A stretch of 64,000 nt of DNA, taken from Desulfovibrio sp. (GTDB lineage Bacteria > Desulfobacterota > Desulfovibrionia > Desulfovibrionales > Desulfovibrionaceae). Position numbers and translations under genes: made by a program. The DNA lies in contig NZ_WASP01000008.1 of the NCBI RefSeq assembly GCF_009712225.1, positions 318,529 to 382,528 on the forward strand, in the 5' to 3' direction. The notes below the pieces were generated by a model, which saw only the letters and a list, made by a program, of their open reading frames with translations, was not told the origin of the DNA and made no database searches. Below are positions 43,208 through 52,728 of the stretch, piece by piece. Position 1 is the first letter of the stretch; each line of letters starts with the position of its first letter.

Positions 43208-44935
43208 TTACAGACTCTTCAGCATTTTCAGCCAGTAAGGGTTAGGGCCCCCCTGTACGGTCAGGGCCTGCTGCGCGCAGTATTCTTTGCGCGCCTGCTG
43301 CACTTTATCGCTCATCCACCAGCCCAAGGGGTCGCTCCAGACCTCGGCGGCCTTGGCCGCTGCCTTCTGGGGCGTTTCGTGCCATATACCCGCTTGGGCC
43401 AGCATGTCCAGCAAGGCCGTGGCATCGCTCGTGAGCGCCCAGGCCTCGCGCCGCCAGAACAGCACCATGGGAATGTTGGCCACCAGCGATTCGAGCAGGG
43501 TGGTTCCATTGTGGTCCAGCACCAGCAGGCGGCAGGCATACAGATGACTGGTCAGCACGCCAGTTGCCATGCGCACCGCAGGAAAGCGTGCCAGCACCCA
43601 ATCCGCATCGCGCAGGGAACCCGGCACGGGAAAATAGGGGCGGTACAGCGACCTGCCCTGTATATCGCGGCCAAGGGCCTCAAAAAAACGGGCTTTGTCC
43701 TTGCGGTATTCTACCACCTGCAGGGGCGAGGGGTGCGCGTCGAGCCGGTAGGGAAAGGCGGGCATTTCCGTGCCAACAAACAGCAGGTTTTCGCCCTGTT
43801 GCCCCTGCCAGCGGCCTTCCAGCCCATCGAGCTGCGGGTACGGCAGCGGAACAAAGTTGCCAGCTGAACCCTGATGTTCCTTCCAGCCCCATGTTCCAAA
43901 AGCGTGCTGGCTGTATTCCACCATTTCCACATCCGAAACGCAACGCACCTGACCGTAATCGCTGCCGTGCTGCACATACATAAGGCGGTTGCCACGGCCA
44001 CGCCATTTGGCCAGCGCCTGGCGGTAGGCGGCGTCTTCGTAAGCCAGCACGCTGGCAACGCGCAGCCGCGGCCCCAGCGGGTCTGGCGCAAGCCGGGCCG
44101 GGTGCTTCTGGTTTGCCAGCAGTTGCGGCAACGAAGCCATAAACAGGGTCACAAGGGTACTTGCAATGCTCTGGGGAAAATCGGCTGCGATGCCCGTGGC
44201 GGCGCTTCCATATTCCGCCTGCGGGCGCGACCTGTCCGGTCCGTGGCTGCGGTGCAGCAAAGCCAGAGAAAACCGCAGACTTTGCCCGATGCTCATTCCT
44301 TTGAGGCGCGGACAGGGCAGGCGCAGCATGAGGTTGCGCAGTACCTCCCGCAGCTTTTCCTTGCCGGAAAGCTGTTCGTCTTCCCCGTAATTTTTTTGCA
44401 CCGCAGGCAGATATTCCATGCTCCAGGCAGGGGGAAAAACCTCTTCCAGCAGGCGCGAAAACAGCCAGTGGTTGTAGGTATGCCCCAACGCCCCGTGCAG
44501 CACAAAATCCGGCCCGGTGGCAAAACTGAAGGTACAGTCTCTGGGCAGCAGAGGCACATGCAGAGGCTCGTGCCCCCAGGTCTGCACCATTGCCTTGACC
44601 CGCCACCAGCGCTCCACCACCTGCTTTGACACGTTCATGACCCAGGGCGTCAGCAGGGTTTCCCAGTAGGCAGGCGGCAAAGTGCGGGCATGGCCGCACA
44701 GCCTGTCTGCCACCAAAGGCAGAATATCTGCGCAGAGGGCCTTTACCTCAAGGCAGGCCCTTTGCTGCAGATCAATATCAACCAGCGGCTCGGGAGCAAA
44801 GGTAAAGTTTTTATCCCAGTCGGGAAAAAACTCTTCCTGCTCGGCAAAGCACCAGGGACCGGCTGCGCGATAGTGCGCGGGGTCGGCCTTCAGGGGCATG
44901 CGCCCAAGAACCAGGGTTGTGCGCCCGCTGCTCAT
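43208..44935 (-). CDS. LIC12162-family surface-carbohydrate transferase
   Basis: A 575-residue protein whose C-terminal half has the family pattern: YVQHGSDYGQ near 340, HAFGTWGWKEH, ENLLFVGTEMPAFPYR, and LLVLDHNGTTLLESLVANIPMV near 500, the donor-binding end of a GT-B-like fold. The N terminus starts TTLVLGRMPL. It lies one base after neuB and three bases before the Sel1 gene, so a glycosyl transfer using a nonulosonic acid is suggested. AAGG lies six bases before ATG 44935; the open frame extends upstream into neuB. Confidence 0.8.
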   Translation of the reverse strand: MSSGRTTLVLGRMPLKADPAHYRAAGPWCFAEQEEFFPDWDKNFTFAPEPLVDIDLQQRACLEVKALCADILPLVADRLCGHARTLPPAYWETLLTPWVMNVSKQVVERWWRVKAMVQTWGHEPLHVPLLPRDCTFSFATGPDFVLHGALGHTYNHWLFSRLLEEVFPPAWSMEYLPAVQKNYGEDEQLSGKEKLREVLRNLMLRLPCPRLKGMSIGQSLRFSLALLHRSHGPDRSRPQAEYGSAATGIAADFPQSIASTLVTLFMASLPQLLANQKHPARLAPDPLGPRLRVASVLAYEDAAYRQALAKWRGRGNRLMYVQHGSDYGQVRCVSDVEMVEYSQHAFGTWGWKEHQGSAGNFVPLPYPQLDGLEGRWQGQQGENLLFVGTEMPAFPYRLDAHPSPLQVVEYRKDKARFFEALGRDIQGRSLYRPYFPVPGSLRDADWVLARFPAVRMATGVLTSHLYACRLLVLDHNGTTLLESLVANIPMVLFWRREAWALTSDATALLDMLAQAGIWHETPQKAAAKAAEVWSDPLGWWMSDKVQQARKEYCAQQALTVQGGPNPYWLKMLKSL

Positions 44936-44936
44936 G

Positions 44937-45998
44937 TTAAGCCTTGTTGAGGTCGGCCCAGGAAAGCACGGCATCCTCAGCCAGATCATGACGGGCGCGC
45001 ATGCCCAGCACCTCGTCAAAATTGCGGGGCGAAATACCGTGGGCGGGTCGCTTCCAGGTAAGGTCGGCAGCGGTCAGGGGCTGACCGGCAGGCACGGCAC
45101 GGGCGGTCACCAGCGACCGGCGGGCATGCTGACGGGCGGGCTCTTCTTCGGGCAGGGCGCGCAGATTCATGCTGCCAACACTGGCAAGGGTGGCGTTGAG
45201 GCGCTTGTAAAAATGCTTGAGGTCTTCCTTGTCCATGGCGTGATAGTGGTCGTTGCCGGGCAAGGTTTTGTCGTGCGAAAAATGCTTTTCAAGAATCCGT
45301 GCACCAAGCAGGGTTGCGGTTTCGAGAATGTGCATGTCGTTGGGCAGGGTGTGGTCTGAGTAGCCGATGGCATGCTGCGGAAAATGCCGCTTGAGCGCGG
45401 GTACCATGCCCAGTGCCGCGTTTTCGTCGGCAGTGGGATAGTTGAGTACGCAGTGCAAGAGGGCCAGCTTGTTGCCCTTTTCTTCAATCCATTCCACGGC
45501 TTCGGCAATTTCATACAGATGCGCCGCGCCTGTGGAAAGAATGATGGGCTTTTTGAAATCGCAGAGAATGCGAATAAAGGGCTTGTTGGTGATGTCGGAC
45601 GAGGAAATCTTGAACACGTCCATCAGATCGTTGAGAAAATGTGCGGATTCCACGTCAAAGGGTGTGGACATAAAGGCAATGCCAGCGGCATCGCAGTATT
45701 TTTTGAGGGCTTCAAATTCATTTTTCCAGAACGAATCGTGCTTTTTGAAAAGCTCGTACTGACTGGAGGTCGGCTCCTTGGAGGTATCCCAGTACGCGGG
45801 CGAATCCTTGGAGGCCAGAGTTCCGGCCTTGTAAGTCTGGAACTTGATGGCATCTGCGCCACCTTCGGCGGCTTCGTCAACCAGCCGGCGGGCAATATCC
45901 ATGCTGCCCTCGTGGTTCACGCCAGCCTCGGCGATGACATAGGGAACGGGAATGCTGGTTTCCTGTGCGGGAACGTCAAATATTTCCATGAGTTTCAT
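44937..45998 (-). CDS. neuB: N-acetylneuraminate/pseudaminate/legionaminate synthase family protein
   Basis: A 353-residue enzyme condensing a hexosamine derivative with phosphoenolpyruvate to a nine-carbon acid. The TIM-barrel part (about 20-285) has VIAEAGVNHEGSMDIA, DAIKFQTYKA, FMSTPFD, KISSSDITN and the metal-binding GYSDHTL. A C-terminal SAF antifreeze-like domain (about 300-353) starts RSLVTARAVPAG. Start at 45998 is chosen for GAGGA seven bases upstream. Which sugar is made cannot be said. Position next to fliD-fliS suggests flagellin or surface glycan decoration. Confidence 0.92.
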   Translation of the reverse strand: MKLMEIFDVPAQETSIPVPYVIAEAGVNHEGSMDIARRLVDEAAEGGADAIKFQTYKAGTLASKDSPAYWDTSKEPTSSQYELFKKHDSFWKNEFEALKKYCDAAGIAFMSTPFDVESAHFLNDLMDVFKISSSDITNKPFIRILCDFKKPIILSTGAAHLYEIAEAVEWIEEKGNKLALLHCVLNYPTADENAALGMVPALKRHFPQHAIGYSDHTLPNDMHILETATLLGARILEKHFSHDKTLPGNDHYHAMDKEDLKHFYKRLNATLASVGSMNLRALPEEEPARQHARRSLVTARAVPAGQPLTAADLTWKRPAHGISPRNFDEVLGMRARHDLAEDAVLSWADLNKA

Positions 45999-46192
45999 GC
46001 TCATTTCCTCGCTGATGAATGTTGGATGAAAACTATACTCTCGCACGCGGCAAAAGAAAAGCGGGCTCCGCGGGCATTATGATAACACACTTGAATTAAA
46101 CATTTTTTATAAAAGTCCGATTTGGATCTGCCCCTTTACCTGAGTGCACACTCTGGCTATGCTTTTTGCCCAACCCCATAAAGGATACAAAC

Positions 46193-46822
46193 ATGTCGCA
46201 AAACAAGGCTCTTCGTGTTGTTCTGGCCACCAGCAACGCTGGCAAGGTTCGTGAGCTGGCCGATCCCCTGACCGAATTCGGCGTAGAGGTTGTGGGCCTT
46301 TCGTCCTTTCCTGAAATCGGCGAAATTGAAGAAAACGGAACCACCTTTGAAGAAAACGCGCTCATCAAGGCGCGCGCGGTGGCGGCCATTACCGGCCTTG
46401 TGAGCGTGGCCGACGATTCCGGCCTTGAGGTGGACGCACTCAACAACGCCCCCGGCGTATACTCTGCCCGCTATGCGGACGACTGGGAAAGCCAGCCCGG
46501 CGAAAGCCGCGATGCCCGCAATATTCGCAAATTGCTGCACGAAACGGCCAACGTGTCCGCCGAGGGGCGCGGCTGCCGCTTTGTGAGCTGCATGGCCGCC
46601 GTCAGGCCCGACGGCAAGGAAATGGTCGTGCGCGGCACATGGGAAGGCCAGCTGCTTGCAAGCCCCCGTGGCGAGAACGGTTTTGGCTACGACCCCATTT
46701 TTTTTGACAGGCTTGTGGACAAAACCGCCGCAGAACTGACGAGGGACGAAAAGAACGCCCGCAGCCACCGTGGCAATGCACTGCGCGCGCTGCTGGCCCG
46801 CTGGGTAGAGTTCATGCAGTAA
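46193..46822 (+). CDS. rdgB: XTP/dITP diphosphatase (house-cleaning)
   Basis: This cytoplasmic pyrophosphatase removes ITP, dITP and XTP. The 209-residue length is usual. Motifs are VVLATSNAGKVRELADPL at the start, ENALIKARAV near 65, VADDSGLEVDALNNAPGVYSARYA in outline near 80, and FGYDPIFF near 165. AAAGGA lies seven bases before ATG. Confidence 0.95.
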   Translation: MSQNKALRVVLATSNAGKVRELADPLTEFGVEVVGLSSFPEIGEIEENGTTFEENALIKARAVAAITGLVSVADDSGLEVDALNNAPGVYSARYADDWESQPGESRDARNIRKLLHETANVSAEGRGCRFVSCMAAVRPDGKEMVVRGTWEGQLLASPRGENGFGYDPIFFDRLVDKTAAELTRDEKNARSHRGNALRALLARWVEFMQ

Positions 46823-46955
46823 CACAGTTTCCCGGGGGGCGGGGTCAACCTCGCCCCTCTGCTTTTACAGCCTGCCACTCCCACCCTTCTGCCCCACCAC
46901 GCTTCCGTTTGTTTGCCACTGCCCGCCGCCCCGCGTCAGGAGACTGGCAGTTGTC

Positions 46956-46982
46956 TAAACTTTTTCTGCTCCCCTCCGTTAA
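46956..46982 (+). promoter_or_regulatory. sigma28 (FliA)-like promoter of fliD-fliS
   Basis: TAAACTTT, 11 bases, then TCCGTTAA. This matches TAAAGTTT-N11-GCCGATAA at 7 of 8 and 6 of 8 positions. It lies about 310 bases before fliD, consistent with a late flagellar gene. Confidence 0.62.
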
Positions 46983-47290
46983 GATGTATGCGGCAAGATG
47001 TCTCCCGCAGCAGGGCCTGGGGGCAAAAACTGCCTTGAGAACACCACCCGACAGACGCCAACCGCAACTGCGATAATGGCGATGGCGCTATAGCCTGATT
47101 TTTTTACAATTTTTTTCTGCCGCTGGCGGTGTCTTGTTCTCCCTGCCGGTTTGCACGCATCTTGCAAATTTTTTGGCGTCCGCCATGTTTTCGGCATGTC
47201 TTGCCGCTTTTTTGCACATGACGGCGGGCAGCTCCCCCATATCGCGACAGATTCGCGCCAGGAGCTGCACATTTTTCATGCGAGGCGCAT
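46983..47290 (+). other. long leader of fliD
   Basis: About 300 bases from the predicted start to the fliD ATG. No convincing gene is present. The stretch 47100-47230 is T- and C-rich. I see no riboswitch I can name, so the reason for the length is open. Confidence 0.4.
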
Positions 47291-50200
47291 ATGAGCAGCA
47301 CAATATCCGGTTCCAACGCCATATCGAACCTGAGCGGTTCGGATACGAACTTTGATACGGTTCTTGCCAATCTCAAAAAGGTGGAGTCTACCCAGCTCAA
47401 CCGTCTTGAGGCATGGAAAAGCGACTGGAAGCTGCGCTACGACGCCTTTGACAAAGTCATTACCCAGGTCAGTACCGCCAGTAGCGTGCTCGCCAATCTC
47501 GCCAGCAAGAACAGTTTTGTTACCAAAAATGTGACCAGCAGCGACAGCAACATCATCTCTGCCGTTGCCAACGCCTCGGCCGACGATGTGCAGCACACCA
47601 TCAATGTCACCCAGGTGGCCAGCAACGCTATCTGGGCCAATACCGGCCATGTTTTCAGCAGCAAAACCGACATCATCAATACTTCCGGTTCGGCGCAGAC
47701 CTTTTCGTACTCATATGCGGGCAAGGAATACAGCATCGCGGTTCCAGCCAACACAACGCTCGATTCCTTTGCCAGCATGGTCAACAACTCTGTCGACAAC
47801 CCCGGCATCAAGATCAGCATTGTGCAGGCCAGCTCGGGCTATGTGTTTCAGGTAGCGGGCAAAAGCACCGGCGCCTCCAACGGCCTTGTCATCCACAGCG
47901 CTAACCTTGAGGGCATGAACTCAACGGGTGCCACCTCGACATGGAAGACAAACAACCTGCTCGACATGAGCAGCACCGTTACAGATCCCACAAATTTTGC
48001 CTACGACCTCATCATGGAGGACGGCAACAAGTTTTCGGTCAAAATCGCGGGCAACAAGACCAACAGCGACCTTGCCACAGCCATCAATTCTCAGGTGGGG
48101 CGCAGCATTGCCAGCATTGACGGCTCGGGCAACCTGCAGCTCACAGACGTCAAGGCCATGTACCGCCGCGATGCCGACACGCAAACCACCTTCAGTACGC
48201 CGACCACCAAATTTACCATTAGTCCTTCGCCCACAACCACCACACTGTCGGGGGACCTGACCGTAACGCTGAACATGAACGACGGCGCAACCACAGGTAC
48301 GCGCACGCTGACCATCAAGGCCGGAACCACCATGCAGAACGCTGCCATACAGATTGCCCAGGCTTCTGGTGCAAGCTCGGCAGACATGACCCTCAACAGC
48401 AGCGGCAGCTGGGATCTGAGCCTTGCCAACGTAAACGGAGCGACCTTCAGCTTTGCCAACAGCGGCAGCGATTCCAGCAAAATTGCCGCTACGGTTACAG
48501 CCGATGCCACGGCCATGGGAACCAAGGTGGTGGGCAGCTCTGGCGCACAGAGCTTTACGGCCAGCACGGCCGTTACCTTCGACAGCGCAAAACTCAGCGA
48601 AAAGCTCGGCGGCACAAGCGCCGACGCCTCAAAAAGCTTTACCTACACTATCGTTGGGCACGACGGCACGACCCAAAGTTTCAGCCTGACCCAGGACAAG
48701 ACCTATCAGGACCTGCTGACCCAACTTTCCAGCTACGGTGCGGCGAGTGGCAATACGGTGACCCTTGCCAACACGGAGAGCTTTTACCTCAGCGGCGGCG
48801 GCACGGGCGGCGGCATGGATGGCGTTACCGCCAAAACAGACGCAACCACCACCGTCACCAACATGACGGCGGCCTCTACCCTGGAATCGCCGCCAGACCT
48901 GGTCTACACCTATACCACCAATGCCAGCACCACCCCGCAAACGGTTACCCTTTCGGGCGGTTCCAGCATGACCAGCATCATAGCTGCGCTCAAGGCCAAG
49001 GGGCTCACGGGTTCGCTGGTGAGCTCGGACGGCGCAACCACCATCGACCTGCAAACAGGCACCCTGCCGACCACGGGCAACTACTACCTCAAGCTCAACA
49101 ATATCGACACGTTCAGTGGCCCCAGCATTGCCGGTCAGGTAACCACCTCATCCAACTGGAACATCCGCGCAGCGGCCAACGCCAAGTACACGGTAGACAA
49201 CTGGCCTGTTGAAATGGAATCTGACACCAACAGCGTGAGCAATGTCATTGAAGGTGTGGTATTTACCATCAAGGACAAGGGCAGCTCTACACTTTCGGTC
49301 AATACAGACATTACCTCTGTTGAAAAATCCATTCAGAACTTTCTGGATTCCGTAAACTCGGTCCTGCTGACCATCAACGAACTCAGCAAGTTTGACAAAG
49401 ACAAAGAGGTCACAACCAACGACCCCAACAAATCTACCAGCAAAAATTACAGCACTTCGCAGCTAACCGCAGAAAAGGGCGGCCTGTTGCAGGGTAACTA
49501 CGGCGTGCAGCTTTTCAAATCCCGTTTCATGAGCATGCTCAACAGCGCCCCTCCTGGCTTTACGAGCCGCACAACTGCCAGTGATGTACTTTCGGGCGAC
49601 GTATTGGCCAACCTGGCCAACATGGGCATCAAGGTTGAAACTGACCAGAGCAGCTCAAACTATGGCCTCCTGCAGATTGCGCCTTCGTCCGGCATTGCTG
49701 AACTGAAGCAGATGGACCAGAGCAACTACGAAAACATGATCAACAGCCATCTGTCGGATGTGGTGGATTTTTTCTGCTCCACCGGCACGGGTGTGAGCAC
49801 AAGCCCCGACTTTCGCTACGGCAGCCATATTTCAGGCATTACCAAGGGCGGCACGTACGATGTAAATTACAATGTTGACGCATCGGGCAACATTACCAAG
49901 GTTACCGTGGGCGGCGTGGAAGCCACACGCGACACGAGCCAGCCCGGCTACTACTACAGCGTTAGTTCTGGTGACGCACGAGGTCTTTCGCTGCAGGTAG
50001 ACAACCTTACCCCTGGCGCACACTCTGGCCAGATACGCATCAAGGAAGGCCTGGTGCAGACAGTCAGCACCTTCCTCAAGAGCGAAATGACCTTCACAGA
50101 TGTGAACGTTACGACCACGGGCACGGCGCAGCAAAACGCCGACGCCATTGCTCTTAAATCGCAAAACGGCGCATTGATGGTGCTGAAAAACAACTATCAG

Positions 50201-50377
50201 TCCATCATGGAAAATATCGACAAAAAAATCACTCAGGAACAGACACGCCTCGACCAGTGGGAAGCCCGGCAAAAAACCTATTTTGCCAATCTGGAAACCC
50301 TGCTCAAAAAGTACAATACCCAGCAGACGCAGCTGGAATCGCAGATCAAGAGCCTGACAAGCTCAAGCAGTTCCTAG
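47291..50377 (+). CDS. fliD: flagellar filament cap protein FliD, unusually large
   Basis: The cap at the filament tip that helps flagellin fold. The N-terminal FliD_N part (about 10-110: GSDTNFDTVLANLKKVESTQLNRLEAWK in outline) and the C-terminal coiled-coil part (about 930-1028: LKNNYQSIMENIDKKITQEQTRLDQWEA in outline) are recognisable. Between them lies a very long Ser/Thr/Gly-rich region of about 550 residues with repeated TTxTVTL and GTT-type strands. FliD is usually 450-700 residues, here 1028. GAGG lies five bases before ATG. fliS follows after 56 bases. Confidence 0.93.
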   Translation: MSSTISGSNAISNLSGSDTNFDTVLANLKKVESTQLNRLEAWKSDWKLRYDAFDKVITQVSTASSVLANLASKNSFVTKNVTSSDSNIISAVANASADDVQHTINVTQVASNAIWANTGHVFSSKTDIINTSGSAQTFSYSYAGKEYSIAVPANTTLDSFASMVNNSVDNPGIKISIVQASSGYVFQVAGKSTGASNGLVIHSANLEGMNSTGATSTWKTNNLLDMSSTVTDPTNFAYDLIMEDGNKFSVKIAGNKTNSDLATAINSQVGRSIASIDGSGNLQLTDVKAMYRRDADTQTTFSTPTTKFTISPSPTTTTLSGDLTVTLNMNDGATTGTRTLTIKAGTTMQNAAIQIAQASGASSADMTLNSSGSWDLSLANVNGATFSFANSGSDSSKIAATVTADATAMGTKVVGSSGAQSFTASTAVTFDSAKLSEKLGGTSADASKSFTYTIVGHDGTTQSFSLTQDKTYQDLLTQLSSYGAASGNTVTLANTESFYLSGGGTGGGMDGVTAKTDATTTVTNMTAASTLESPPDLVYTYTTNASTTPQTVTLSGGSSMTSIIAALKAKGLTGSLVSSDGATTIDLQTGTLPTTGNYYLKLNNIDTFSGPSIAGQVTTSSNWNIRAAANAKYTVDNWPVEMESDTNSVSNVIEGVVFTIKDKGSSTLSVNTDITSVEKSIQNFLDSVNSVLLTINELSKFDKDKEVTTNDPNKSTSKNYSTSQLTAEKGGLLQGNYGVQLFKSRFMSMLNSAPPGFTSRTTASDVLSGDVLANLANMGIKVETDQSSSNYGLLQIAPSSGIAELKQMDQSNYENMINSHLSDVVDFFCSTGTGVSTSPDFRYGSHISGITKGGTYDVNYNVDASGNITKVTVGGVEATRDTSQPGYYYSVSSGDARGLSLQVDNLTPGAHSGQIRIKEGLVQTVSTFLKSEMTFTDVNVTTTGTAQQNADAIALKSQNGALMVLKNNYQSIMENIDKKITQEQTRLDQWEARQKTYFANLETLLKKYNTQQTQLESQIKSLTSSSSS

Positions 50378-50433
50378 CCCCAGGGCCGGGCTACGATAAA
50401 AATCGCCAACGAACACCGCCATAAGGACAGCAT

Positions 50434-51081
50434 ATGAACAAAGCGGCGCAAGCATATTTTCAGACCAAGGTAGGAACGACGGATCAGGGGCAACTTTTGC
50501 TCATGCTTTATGACGGCGCGCTCACATTCCTGCAGCAGGCGCGCACCAAGATGATTGCCAATGACTATGCCGGCAAGGGAATACTTATTTCCAAGGTCAT
50601 AGACATAATCAACGAACTTTCTGCCTCGCTGAACATGGACAAGGGCGGCAGCCTGGCCGTAAACCTCAACAACCTTTACCTGCTCTGCACGGCACGGTTG
50701 CTGCGGGCCAATCTGAAGATGGATCTGGACTCTCTGGACAGCGTGGAATCCATTCTTTCTGGCCTGCGCGGCGCCTATGCCCAGATCATTGAAACTCCCG
50801 AGGCCCGCAAGGTGGCTGATGACATTGCCAGCCGCATGCAGCCCATGGGCTCGGTAACAAAAACGACGCAGCCAATCATACAGACCAGCGTTACCGCCGT
50901 ACCGCGGGCGCATGCCCAGGCGGCTTATGGCCGTAGCGCCATGGGTCAGGCAACACCCGCCGCAACGTCCGCGGGTTCCCCGGCAGAGGCTGCAACGCCG
51001 CGCGCGCATGTGCAATCTTTTGACCAGGCCATGCCGCAAACGGCTGCCCCCAGGCTGCCCGGAGCCTACGGCAAGCCCTGA
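50434..51081 (+). CDS. fliS: flagellin export chaperone FliS with C-terminal extension
   Basis: FliS binds the C terminus of flagellin in the cytoplasm before export. Residues 1-128 match the family (AAQAYFQTKVGTTDQGQLLLMLYDGAL in outline, then the four-helix bundle ending near ADDIASRM). Residues 129-215 are an added Ala/Pro/Gln-rich tail not found in the usual ~130-residue protein. AAGGA lies six bases before ATG. A strong terminator follows, so fliD-fliS is a two-gene unit. Confidence 0.93.
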   Translation: MNKAAQAYFQTKVGTTDQGQLLLMLYDGALTFLQQARTKMIANDYAGKGILISKVIDIINELSASLNMDKGGSLAVNLNNLYLLCTARLLRANLKMDLDSLDSVESILSGLRGAYAQIIETPEARKVADDIASRMQPMGSVTKTTQPIIQTSVTAVPRAHAQAAYGRSAMGQATPAATSAGSPAEAATPRAHVQSFDQAMPQTAAPRLPGAYGKP

Positions 51082-51134
51082 GCCTTTTCAGACAGTACCA
51101 TGCTACAGCCCACAGGGCTGACAAGGAAAATGAC

Positions 51135-51168
51135 AAAAAGGCGACAGATTAAAATCTGTCGCCTTTTT
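51135..51168 (+). terminator. terminator after fliS
   Basis: AAAAAGGCGACAGATT pairs with AATCTGTCGCCTTTTT, a perfect stem with a very short loop, ending in T5. Confidence 0.93.
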
Positions 51169-51358
51169 GCGTTAAATAACACCCTGTTCAAAAAAATACC
51201 GCCACCACCTCAGCAGAAAATCCCACACTTTTTCTGACAACCGATTATCACAATCTTTGACATGACCATCCACAGAAGTTACTACTCCAAGAATTGGAAC
51301 AATCCCGGTGCAATCCCGGTTTTTCCCTCATTGTTACAAAGACACAGATAACGCCACC

Positions 51359-52435
51359 ATGCCAAAATCCAGAACATCTTCAGCTGACTGCACAAACACC
51401 TACATCAAACTCTTTGAGATGTTTGACAAGGCGGGCGTTCCTCCGGAAACGCGCTGGCGTTCTCTTTTGCTCTTTTTCAGGGAAATGAAAGATTACCATT
51501 ATCTTGATCAGGATCAAAAAATCGCCCTGCTTGCGCAGATGGAAGACATATTAAAAAGCAAGCACTATACTGAAGAACATCTGGTATCCACCATCCGCCG
51601 GTGCAGCGAAATTTTCAGCAAGCCCATTGTGAAGCAGCTCGACAGCATGGTTCACGAAACGGCTTCAGTTATTGACCAGTTTTTCAGCAAGCTTTCTTCC
51701 CGTTATGGCGATATCAGCCACCTGGAATCTGAAAGCATGGCCATTGTTGCCGAAAGCGCAGACAGCACCATGATGCTTGAAAAACTTCAGTCTGCCTTTC
51801 ACCGGGTGAAGGTGCTTTTTGAAGAAGACATCTGCACGCTTGAAAATCTGGCCTTTATTGACCCCCTCACTGAGGTTTCCAACCGCCTGAGCCTTGACCT
51901 GTTCATGAAAAATGCCAGCGGACGCTGGCTGGCCGACAGGCACCCCGTTGCCATCGCCCTGTTTGACATTGATCACTTCAAGGATTTCAACGATACCTTC
52001 GGGCATCTTATCGGCGATCAGGTTCTCAAGGTAGTGGGCTCTCATCTAAAACGGGCGCGCGAAGAATTTGACGCGCAGACCGAAGCCATGGCTGGCCGTT
52101 TTGGGGGCGATGAGTTTTCCCTTATGGCTTCTGGCCCGGACGCGCACCAGATGGCACGCGTCATAAACCGCTTCTGCTCGGCCATCAAGAATTTCAACCT
52201 TCTCATCCGCGATACGGAAGGGAATGTTGTAAAAAACAACCTGCACATCACCGTAAGTGCAGGAATTGCAGTGCTGGACAGCAACACACCGCAGGTTCAG
52301 ACCATCGAGCAGCTTTTTGAAAGGTCGGACAAGGCGCTCTATCATGCCAAACACAATGCACGATCACGCGCGGTGGTTATCAAGCCCAACGACAAGTTCC
52401 TGATTCTGGACGAAGAGAACGACGTTTCGATCTAG
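51359..52435 (+). CDS. soluble GGDEF-domain diguanylate cyclase
   Basis: A 358-residue cytoplasmic protein. The N-terminal helical region (about 15-165) has no domain I can name. The GGDEF domain (about 175-335) has DPLTEVSNRLSLD, FDIDHFKDFNDTFGHLIGDQ and intact GGDEF, so cyclase activity is likely. No ribosome site is obvious at ATG 51359; an ATG at 51419 is a possible later start. The upstream 190 bases follow the fliS terminator. Confidence 0.88.
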   Translation: MPKSRTSSADCTNTYIKLFEMFDKAGVPPETRWRSLLLFFREMKDYHYLDQDQKIALLAQMEDILKSKHYTEEHLVSTIRRCSEIFSKPIVKQLDSMVHETASVIDQFFSKLSSRYGDISHLESESMAIVAESADSTMMLEKLQSAFHRVKVLFEEDICTLENLAFIDPLTEVSNRLSLDLFMKNASGRWLADRHPVAIALFDIDHFKDFNDTFGHLIGDQVLKVVGSHLKRAREEFDAQTEAMAGRFGGDEFSLMASGPDAHQMARVINRFCSAIKNFNLLIRDTEGNVVKNNLHITVSAGIAVLDSNTPQVQTIEQLFERSDKALYHAKHNARSRAVVIKPNDKFLILDEENDVSI

Positions 52436-52728
52436 AAGACGCTGCCCGCACAGCCGCCTGCAAGACAAAGCCGGGGCAATCGTGCCGCACTGCCCCACAA
52501 TGGATGGCATTCGGGCAGAGATGCATGGCTGATGAAGACGGCGTGGAGCGTTCCTGCTTCAGGGGTTCCACCACAGGGCAGCAGCGCCCCGAGCATCTGC
52601 CCTGTCAGGACACAGCCTGCAGCCTTTCCTGTGGTGTCAGATACTTGCCCCACAACATTTCATCTGCCTTTGTTCCAGCTACCGCTCCAGCATTCCCAGA
52701 TCCAGCCGAGTTTCATGAAAAGCATCCT
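52436..52728. other. intergenic region before the lipoprotein gene
   Basis: A hairpin GGGGCA..TGCCCC (52473-52496) follows the GGDEF gene without a T run. The remainder shows no gene I can support; the open frame upstream of the lipoprotein start lacks a ribosome site and family features. Confidence 0.4.
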
